Shown here: piece after piece, positions 5,543 through 11,471 of the stretch
Numbering within the stretch: the first letter of the stretch is position 1
How the letters are laid out: each line of letters begins with the position of its first letter
Assembly: GCA_028226735.1 (NCBI GenBank)
Contig: JAOIYV010000018.1
Location: 1 to 11,471 of the forward strand
Direction of reading: 5' to 3'
DNA from: Candidatus Pelagibacter sp.
GTDB taxonomy: Bacteria > Pseudomonadota > Alphaproteobacteria > Pelagibacterales > Pelagibacteraceae
DNA length: 11,471 nt
Program-made: the position numbers and the translations under genes
Notes under the pieces: model-generated
The model's database searches: none
Seen by the model: the letters and a program-made list of their open reading frames with translations, nothing else
Told to the model about the DNA's origin: nothing

Positions 5543-7864
5543 TTATTCTTTTCTTCTAGCGTTAAAATAACCAAATATAATTAATAATAAAATTGCTATT
5601 GGATAAATGATCCCTTTATTTGGTCTATCTGCATTTTCTATTTTAAATTCGCTTATATAATCACCAGTTTCAAAACCATCTTTTTTAGCTTTCCCATTCC
5701 ACTGTAATGTATCAACAACAACTCTATCTTTGTCTCTAATTAAACTAATTCCGTATTGCTCTAAACTATAATCTGTTTCAAAAGTATTCTTTTTGATTAC
5801 AAATAATTTGTATCTTTCACCATAATTACTTGGACGTGTTACTTTAAATCTGGCTTCCTTATTGGAATCCAATTTTATTGAGTGAATTTGATTTATATCC
5901 CTATAATTATATTTTGGATAAAATTTATTTAAAACAAACTCTGGTGCTAATAAAGAAATAGAAATTAATAAAAAAATTATTATTTCATACCATCTTAATC
6001 TATTAATAAACCAACCTTGTGTTGCTGAAGTAAAAACAAGTATTCCAATTAATGAAGTTACAATCACTAGTAATCCATGCCAAATATTTTCAATACCAAT
6101 TAATAATAATTCATGGTTGAATAAAAATACTATAGGTAAAATTCCTGTTCTTAAACTATACCAAAAAGCCTGCAGACCAGTTTTAAGTGGATCTCCTCCT
6201 GAAATAGCTGCTGCTGCATATGATGCTAGACCGACAGGTGGAGTAACATCTGCCATTAAACCAAAATAAAATACAAATAAATGAACTGCTATTAGAGGAA
6301 AAATGAAGCCAGATGCGTTTCCAACATCAACCAATACCGTTGCCATTAATGAAGCCACCACAACATAGTTTGCCGTTGTAGGAAGGCCCATACCAAGCAA
6401 CAAACATAAAATTATTGTTAAAAATAATAAAATGATAACATTATCTTTTGCAATAGATTCTATTACTATAATTAAATTAGTACTTAAACCTGTAGAACCA
6501 ACAGCTCCTACAATAATACCTGCTGTTGCTATTGCAATACCAACACCAACCATATTTAAAGCTCCTTTTTCAAAACCAATTATAGTTTGGTTAAACCAAT
6601 TTTTTAGAGCTACTTTAAAGTTTTGATTTTTAATTAATATGTAAACTAGGTTTACGATAATTAATGCAATCGTTGCGTAAAATATTGAGTAAGAAGCGGT
6701 AAACCTTAGATAAACAAGCATGTATATCAAAACAAAGATAGGAATTAAAAAATGTATTCCTGACAAAAATGTTTTTTTCAAATTTGGGACATCTGCATCA
6801 GCCATACCTTTTAAATTTAATTTTAGTGCTTCAAGGTGAGAAATATAAAATAATGCAACGTAAGATATAATTGCTGGTAAAAATGCATGTTTAACAATTT
6901 CAAAATAAGTAACTCCAATAAAGCTTGCCATTACAAAAGCTGCTGCTCCCATCACTGGTGGCATTAATTGCCCATTTACTGAAGATGATACTTCTATTGC
7001 ACCTGCTTTTTCTTTTGAAAAACCTGTTTTTTTCATTATTGGAATTGTAAAAGTTCCAGTTGTTACAGTATTTGCAATTGAAGAGCCTGAAATTAAACCA
7101 GTCATTCCAGATCCTAAAATTGCTGCTTTAGCTGGTCCTCCTCTCATTTTTCCAACCATGGCAAATGCCAAATCTAAAAAATATTTACCTCCACCAGCAG
7201 TTTCTAATAACGCGCCAAATAAAACAAATAAAAAAATAAAATCTACTGAAACGCCAATTGGAATTCCAAATATAGCTTCTTGGTCAAGCCATTGAAACCC
7301 TACTAATCTATTTAATGAAAGTCCACCATGAGAAATTATTTCTGGTGCATACCTTCCAAAATATGAAAAAAGTAAAAAACAAACTGCAATAATAACCAGT
7401 GGTAAACCGATTGCTCTTCTAGTTGCTTCAAGTAATATTAAGATACCTAAACTTCCAAGAATTAATTCAACTGGCAAATTAAAATTTTCACTAACTGTAA
7501 TGTTTAAAAGAACTCCACCTCTATCAACTAACTGATCATAAAAAAAATAAATATATAAACAACAGAAAGCTCCAACAAAACTAATTATAATATCGAATAT
7601 AGATATTTTTTTTCCTTTAAAAGTTGGGTAAATTAAAAAAGCTAGAGTTAATGCAAACCCTAAATGAATAGCTCTAGCTGGAAGTCCTTTAAACATTCCT
7701 ATGTTAAACCAAAAAGGAAAGGGTGAAGCATACCAAAGCTGAAATAATGACCAAATGATTGCAATACTTGCAACTATCTTTAAATGAAGACCAGTCAAAT
7801 TTCTAGTTGGTGATAAGTCTTCTTTAATCTTACTATCTACTTTATCACTGATGCTTTGATTCAT
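5543..7864 (-). CDS. TRAP transporter permease, fused 4TM/12TM (DctQM-like, TAXI class) with C-terminal extension
   Basis: A 773-residue inner-membrane protein that imports a substrate delivered by the TAXI binding protein encoded just upstream, driven by a sodium or proton gradient. Residues about 25-170 hold the small-subunit-like helices. About 190-635 is the large DctM-like domain, with the conserved loops SGSSIANTVTTG (259-270), GMGLPTTANYV (491-501) and MADVTPPVGLASYAAA (537-552). After about 640 there is a predicted periplasmic stretch of about 110 residues and a last helix (about 752-766) ending in ARRKE. This resembles the DUF3394-type tail found on some TAXI-TRAP permeases. Fused permeases are usual in the TAXI class. 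The substrate is unknown; C4-dicarboxylates, glutamate and similar carboxylates are family possibilities. The ATG has only a weak, distant AAGG upstream. Confidence 0.93.
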   Translation of the reverse strand: MNQSISDKVDSKIKEDLSPTRNLTGLHLKIVASIAIIWSLFQLWYASPFPFWFNIGMFKGLPARAIHLGFALTLAFLIYPTFKGKKISIFDIIISFVGAFCCLYIYFFYDQLVDRGGVLLNITVSENFNLPVELILGSLGILILLEATRRAIGLPLVIIAVCFLLFSYFGRYAPEIISHGGLSLNRLVGFQWLDQEAIFGIPIGVSVDFIFLFVLFGALLETAGGGKYFLDLAFAMVGKMRGGPAKAAILGSGMTGLISGSSIANTVTTGTFTIPIMKKTGFSKEKAGAIEVSSSVNGQLMPPVMGAAAFVMASFIGVTYFEIVKHAFLPAIISYVALFYISHLEALKLNLKGMADADVPNLKKTFLSGIHFLIPIFVLIYMLVYLRFTASYSIFYATIALIIVNLVYILIKNQNFKVALKNWFNQTIIGFEKGALNMVGVGIAIATAGIIVGAVGSTGLSTNLIIVIESIAKDNVIILLFLTIILCLLLGMGLPTTANYVVVASLMATVLVDVGNASGFIFPLIAVHLFVFYFGLMADVTPPVGLASYAAAAISGGDPLKTGLQAFWYSLRTGILPIVFLFNHELLLIGIENIWHGLLVIVTSLIGILVFTSATQGWFINRLRWYEIIIFLLISISLLAPEFVLNKFYPKYNYRDINQIHSIKLDSNKEARFKVTRPSNYGERYKLFVIKKNTFETDYSLEQYGISLIRDKDRVVVDTLQWNGKAKKDGFETGDYISEFKIENADRPNKGIIYPIAILLLIIFGYFNARRKE

Positions 7865-7886
7865 GATTTAAAAGATACCTTATTAC

Positions 7887-7920
7887 AAAAAAAAGGCCCG
7901 ATAAATATATCAGGCCTTTT
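7887..7920 (-). terminator. Intrinsic terminator between TAXI binding-protein gene and permease gene
   Basis: The hairpin spans 7891-7920: two 12-base arms (AAAAGGCCTGAT / ATCGGGCCTTTT on the minus strand, one G-T pair) around a 6-base loop, followed by a run of eight T residues (7894-7887). It starts 21 bases after the binding-protein stop codon and ends 23 bases before the permease start. It is the strongest terminator in the window. Partial read-through would give more binding protein than permease, the usual need for such transporters. The plus-strand reading also ends in TTTT, but no plus-strand gene is nearby. Confidence 0.85.
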
Positions 7921-7940
7921 AATTTAATTATGAATTTGGA

Positions 7941-8945
7941 TTACATTAATCCAGCTTCTTTATAGTACCTTTTAGCACCTTCATGTAACGGAGCTGATAA
8001 ACCATCAGCAATCATGTCTTCTTTTTTAAGTGAAGAGAAAGCAGGATGTTGTTTTTTGAAATCATCAAAATTTTCAAATACTGCTTTTACTACTAGATAA
8101 ACAAGGTCTGCTTCAACCATATTACTAGTTACAACGGTAGCTTTAACTCCAAAAGTAGTCGCATCCTTTTTTTGTCCTGTGTAAGTTCCTTTTGGAATTA
8201 CAGCTTGCGCATAGTAATCAGCACCACTAATTAATGCTTTAACTTCAGGGCCTGTTAAATTGATAGGCGAAGCTTTAGCTGCACAAGTTGCTGCTTGCTC
8301 CATAGCTCCATTTGGAAATCCTACAGAATAACCAAAAGCATCAATTTTACCATCACACAAAGCTTTTACTTGCTCAGATGAAGTTAATTCAGTAGTTGAT
8401 TTAAAGAAACTATTATCAACACCTTTTGCTTTCATAAGCTCTTCCATAGTTCCTCTTTGACCAGAACCTGGATTACCAATATTTACAACTTTTCCTTTAA
8501 GGCCAGCAAAATCTTTAATTTTTGCTTTTTTTCTAGCCCAAATTTGAAAAGGTTCATTGTGAACTGAAAAAACAGCTCTTAATCCTTTGTACTGTTTTCC
8601 CTCCCATTTGCTTGATCCATTTACAGCATGATATTGCCAGTCAGACTGAGCTACACCAAATTGGAATTCGCCAGCTGCGATTTGACCAATATTATAATTG
8701 GATCCACCAGTTGAAGGCGCAGTGCATCTGTACGCTTTATCTATACCTTTTTTTCTTCCATGTTCTTTAGCAATTGCTGATTTATGAAGCATTTTACAAA
8801 TTGCGTTACCAGTTTGGAAATATACACCAGTTGGTCCGCCTGTTCCTATCGTGAAGAACTCTGCAGATTTTGCAACACCAGTAAAAGATAGAGATGCAAC
8901 AAAGATTAGTAGAGCACTTGATAGAGATGTTATTATTTTTTTCAT
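7941..8945 (-). CDS. TAXI-family TRAP transporter solute-binding protein
   Basis: A 334-residue periplasmic receptor, normal length for the family. A Sec signal peptide covers residues 1-28 (MKK, hydrophobic core, then AKSA before EFF; cleavage likely after A28). The mature protein starts with the TAXI hallmark FTIGTGGPTGVYFQTG (30-45) and continues with GGSNYNIGQIAAGEFQFGVAQSD (about 80-102) and GNPGSGQRGTMEEL, all typical of TAXI ligand-binding lobes. It binds its ligand in the periplasm and delivers it to the fused permease encoded next. The ligand cannot be told; characterised TAXI proteins bind glutamate, glutamine or other organic acids. The start is well supported by an AGGAG site 5 bases upstream. 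The gene follows the broken aminotransferase after 72 bases, with no terminator visible between them. Confidence 0.94.
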   Translation of the reverse strand: MKKIITSLSSALLIFVASLSFTGVAKSAEFFTIGTGGPTGVYFQTGNAICKMLHKSAIAKEHGRKKGIDKAYRCTAPSTGGSNYNIGQIAAGEFQFGVAQSDWQYHAVNGSSKWEGKQYKGLRAVFSVHNEPFQIWARKKAKIKDFAGLKGKVVNIGNPGSGQRGTMEELMKAKGVDNSFFKSTTELTSSEQVKALCDGKIDAFGYSVGFPNGAMEQAATCAAKASPINLTGPEVKALISGADYYAQAVIPKGTYTGQKKDATTFGVKATVVTSNMVEADLVYLVVKAVFENFDDFKKQHPAFSSLKKEDMIADGLSAPLHEGAKRYYKEAGLM

Positions 8946-8950
8946 GTTCT

Positions 8951-8955
8951 CTCCT
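8951..8955 (-). promoter_or_regulatory. Strong ribosome-binding site of the TAXI binding-protein gene
   Basis: The minus strand reads AGGAG, within AGAGGAGA, 5 bases before the ATG at 8945. It is the only near-consensus Shine-Dalgarno sequence ahead of a gene in this window. It fits high expression of the binding protein and fixes its start codon. Confidence 0.75.
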
Positions 8956-9017
8956 CTAAGTCGTTATTTTTATTAACTAAATTAAACAGTAATTAAGAGG
9001 GTATGTATAGCTAGTAT

Positions 9018-10252
9018 TTATGTTGATGTTGACCATTTTTTTAACTTGTCCACACCTTCAGCAACCTTAGGCGCTAGTCTTGAAACTAGGTCTTTATCAA
9101 TTTCTTGTTCATTCTGGGCTTGTTTCATAAATTCTTGACCATCAAAATCTGTAAAGCTTAATCTTGCTAACATCTTTTTTTTATCAAAACCAAAATCTGA
9201 TCCAGGTAATAATGCTACACCAGTTTCTTTTAAAATATTATCACACATGTCTGATGAAGTATTAAATCTCTTGTTTAAAAATTCTGGCATGAGATAAAAA
9301 CCACCTTTGGGCTTATTAATTAAAACTTTGTTTGACTTTAAATTTTCATAAACATAATTTCCAACTGCCTTAAGAATATTTTTAGAGTTATTTATATATT
9401 CACTATGATCACTTTTATAAGCAGTAATTGCAGCATATTGAATTGGTGCACTAACGGCTGAAAAGGTTTCGCTAGCTAGTACATTAATTGAATCTCTTAA
9501 AACACTTAAAGAGTTTGGAATTATGAAATAACCTAATCGCCAACCACCTGCTCCACACCATTTGCTTAAACCTGTGCTTATAATTGTCTTTTCAGGACAA
9601 AAACTAGAAATAGATTTAAAATTGTTTTCAAAACTCAATTCTGAGTAAATTTCATCTGATAAAATAATAAGATTATATTTTTTAATAATCTCACTAATTT
9701 CTTCTAAATTTTCACAAACTTGTCCTGAGGGATTATTTGGTGAATTTAAAAATAATAGATAGTTTTTATTTGTCTGATAATCTATCCTCTAATAATTTTT
9801 TCAATTTCTGCACCTGTAGGAAACCAATTATTTTCTCTTTTCGTTTGTATCGATCGAATTTTATTTCTTCCAAGAATTGCTTGTGGAGCATAAGAAACCC
9901 AACTTGGTGTTGGTAATATTATTTCTCCGTCAAATAAAATATGTAGTAAAAACATTAATTCTTTTGAACCAGGGCCAATAATCACATTTTCAGAATTATA
10001 ATTATAGTTTTTTTTAGTTGATGTATATTTTGCAACTGTTTCTCTAAGCTCCTTAAGTCCTTGCATAGGTAGATATTTATTTTGATAAGCATTGTCTTTT
10101 AGTGCGTTAACAATATCTTTGGGTATTTGAAATGGAGATTGACCAAAACCAAATTTAAATATTTTTTCACCTTTATCTTCTAGCTCTCTAGAAATTTCAT
10201 TAATTTTTAAAGTAGAAGATGGTTCTAAGTTTTTAACTATATTTTTTAACAT
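9018..10252 (-). pseudogene. PLP-dependent aminotransferase (class I/II, fold type I), interrupted by a one-base frameshift
   Basis: The first frame runs from ATG 10252 to a TAG at 9782-9784 (156 residues). The second frame continues to the TAA at 9018-9020. Together they make one aminotransferase of about 411 residues, the usual length. The first part has the substrate segment FGFGQSPFQIP, YLPMQGLKELRE and the cofactor loop GPGSKELM. The second has LNSPNNPSG, SDEIYSEL (Asp to the pyridine nitrogen), the PLP lysine in STGLSKWCGAGGWRLGY, and the C-terminal ARLSF arginine. The shift must lie within 9782-9791, because both frames have a stop at its edges; one base is missing (or two are extra) there. 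All catalytic motifs are otherwise intact, so either the mutation is recent or it is a sequencing or assembly error. The start abuts the aacS stop codon, implying cotranscription. The amino donor and acceptor cannot be named. Confidence 0.85.
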
Positions 10253-11471
10253 TTAATAATTTAATTCTTTTAAATTTTTATACTGCTCTAAAACTTGTGG
10301 GTTTGCTAGAGCTTCTTTATTTTTAATTTCATTTCCATCTACCGTATTTTTTACAGCTAATTCTACTATTTTTCCATTTTTAGTTCTTGGAATATCTTTA
10401 ACTAATATGATCTTTGAAGGAACATGTCTTGGAGAAGCATTTTTTTTTATTTGTAATTTAATTTTTTTTAATAAATCATCATTTAATTCATATTTTGGAT
10501 TTAAGACTATAAATAGAACAATCCTAACATCATTATCCCATGACTGACCAACAACTATAGATTCTTTAACTTCTTTAAACTTTTCAACTTCAGAGTATAT
10601 TTCTGCTGTTCCAAGCCTCACTCCACCAGGGTTGAGTGTAGTATCTGACCTACCATGAATTATAAAACCACCACTTTTTTTTATTTCAGCATAATCTCCG
10701 TGGTGCCACGTATTTAGAAAATTATTAAAATATGCATTTTTAAATTTAATATCATTTTTATCATTCCAAAATTTTAAAGGCATAGATGGAAAAGGATTTT
10801 TACAAACTAGTTCTCCCTTTTTATTTTTTAAGGGTTTTCCCTTTTCATTAAAAATATCAACATCAAGACCTAATCCCTTGTTTTGTATTTCACCTAAAAT
10901 TACTGGTTGGTATAAATTACCCAAAACAAAACAAGAGACAATGTCAGTGCCCCCTGAAATAGATGACAGATGAACATTTTTTTTTATATTTTCATAAACA
11001 TATTTAAATCCATCTTTTGACAACGGAGAACCTGTGGAACAAATTGTTCTTAATTTTGACAATTTATATTTATATTTAAAATTAGGCTTGAATTTACGAA
11101 GAGAATCAATGTATTTTGCACTAACACCAAATAAAGTAATTTTTTCTTTTTCAGCAATTTTTAATAATAGATCTTCTTTTTTATACATTGGAGATCCATC
11201 AAATAAAACAATAGACGCCTTAGACGCTAAGACACTAACCAACCAGTTCCACATCATCCATCCACAAGTTGTAAAATAAAAAACATTATCACCCTCTTTA
11301 ATGTCACAATGGAGCTGATGTTCTTTTTTATGTTGAAGCAAAACTCCTCCACTTCTGTGACATATACACTTAGGTTTTCCAGTGGTTCCACTTGAATAAA
11401 GTATTGCAAGTTCATGTTCAAAGTCAAATTTAGAAAATTTAATATCTTCATAAGGAATTTTAAGTAAATCA
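10253..11471 (-). CDS. aacS: Acetoacetyl-CoA synthetase (acetoacetate-CoA ligase), C-terminal 405 residues (gene runs off the right edge)
   Basis: An acyl-adenylate-forming ligase that activates acetoacetate with ATP and CoA to acetoacetyl-CoA in the cytoplasm. The frame is open without a stop to the window edge. Full AacS is about 650 residues, so about 245 N-terminal residues are missing. Visible motifs are the P-loop-like YSSGTTGKPK (encoded near 11380-11350), HRSGGVLLQHKKEHQLH, the AacS-typical TTCGWMMWNWLVS, SISGGTDIVSCFV, GEIQNKGLGLDV, the adenylate-binding HGDYAEI and GRSDTTLNPGGVRLGTAEIY, and the C-terminal PRTKNGKIVE with the catalytic lysine. The GWMMWN and SISGGTD segments separate AacS from ordinary acetyl-CoA synthetase. 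The stop codon abuts the start of the aminotransferase gene. Its product is the substrate of the thiolase encoded at 3656-4843. Confidence 0.93.
   Translation of the reverse strand, partial: DLLKIPYEDIKFSKFDFEHELAILYSSGTTGKPKCICHRSGGVLLQHKKEHQLHCDIKEGDNVFYFTTCGWMMWNWLVSVLASKASIVLFDGSPMYKKEDLLLKIAEKEKITLFGVSAKYIDSLRKFKPNFKYKYKLSKLRTICSTGSPLSKDGFKYVYENIKKNVHLSSISGGTDIVSCFVLGNLYQPVILGEIQNKGLGLDVDIFNEKGKPLKNKKGELVCKNPFPSMPLKFWNDKNDIKFKNAYFNNFLNTWHHGDYAEIKKSGGFIIHGRSDTTLNPGGVRLGTAEIYSEVEKFKEVKESIVVGQSWDNDVRIVLFIVLNPKYELNDDLLKKIKLQIKKNASPRHVPSKIILVKDIPRTKNGKIVELAVKNTVDGNEIKNKEALANPQVLEQYKNLKELNY

Noticed and set aside
5269..5574. Minus-strand open frame of 101 codons across the thioesterase/permease junction
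   Set aside because: It is antisense to the hotdog core of the thioesterase, and its 5574 end overlaps the permease gene in another frame. It is a shadow of two well-supported genes.
9072..9107. Small hairpin CTAGT/ACTAG near the end of the aminotransferase, as a terminator
   Set aside because: It lies before the stop codon, has only a 5-bp stem and is not followed by a T run on the minus strand.
9782..9800. Programmed -1 ribosomal frameshifting joining the two aminotransferase frames
   Set aside because: The direction of shift (-1) fits, but the shift must occur within 9782-9791, where there is no slippery heptamer. The A-rich stretch upstream lies before a stop in the second frame, so slipping there would end translation.
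10430..10475. Long A/T homopolymer runs as possible regulatory or phase-variable tracts
   Set aside because: They encode ordinary Lys/Ile/Phe codons of the AacS C-terminal domain, and such runs are spread through the whole AT-rich window.
11254..11451. Minus-strand open frame of 65 codons at the right edge
   Set aside because: It overlaps aacS in another frame. The aacS frame encodes the conserved SSGTTGKPK motif in this same stretch, so that is the true one.
1..11471. CRISPR array, insertion sequence, phage genes, toxin-antitoxin or defence system
   Set aside because: I found no regularly spaced repeats, transposase or integrase motifs, terminal inverted repeats or defence-type domains. 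Apart from the small 32-codon ORF, every coding region is a recognisable metabolic or transport family.

Overview
The window is AT-rich and very tightly packed. Genes abut at 0 to 6 bases in several places and there is only one intergenic stretch above 200 bases. The style (low GC, short spacers, a TAXI-type TRAP transporter, acetoacetyl-CoA and thiolase chemistry) suggests a streamlined marine alphaproteobacterium of the SAR11/Pelagibacterales kind. This is an inference from style and gene content, not from a phylogenetic marker. There is no sign of a phage, insertion sequence, integron or CRISPR array.

Left part (1-4843, all on the minus strand). The 5' end of the dihydrolipoamide acetyltransferase gene (E2, aceF) lies one base downstream of a 1012-residue homodimeric-type pyruvate dehydrogenase E1 (aceE). 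The E1 carries an extra N-terminal lipoyl domain that is about 60% identical to the lipoyl domain at the start of the adjacent E2. A 212-base spacer separates aceE from an acetyl-CoA C-acetyltransferase (thiolase).

Middle part (4844-5542, plus strand). A 75-base divergent spacer leads to a tRNA-Arg(ACG). Its encoded CCA end is followed after 16 bases by a 32-codon membrane-peptide ORF and then by a PaaI-type hotdog thioesterase. These three look like one mixed tRNA/mRNA transcript. The thioesterase ends on the base next to the last base of the opposing TRAP permease gene, so the two genes converge with no spacer.

Right part (5543-11471, minus strand). In transcription order this holds a truncated acetoacetyl-CoA synthetase (aacS), an immediately abutting PLP aminotransferase broken by a one-base frameshift, a secreted TAXI-family TRAP binding protein, a clear intrinsic terminator, and the fused 4TM/12TM TRAP permease with a C-terminal extension.

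How the genes fit together: pyruvate dehydrogenase makes acetyl-CoA, AacS activates acetoacetate to acetoacetyl-CoA, and thiolase interconverts acetoacetyl-CoA and two acetyl-CoA. The window therefore centres on supplying acetyl-CoA, with a periplasmic-binding-protein-dependent importer of unknown carboxylate-like substrate beside it. The most unusual feature is the lipoyl domain fused to a homodimeric E1. In alphaproteobacteria such a fusion is known from the unrelated-architecture E1-beta subunit (PdhB).
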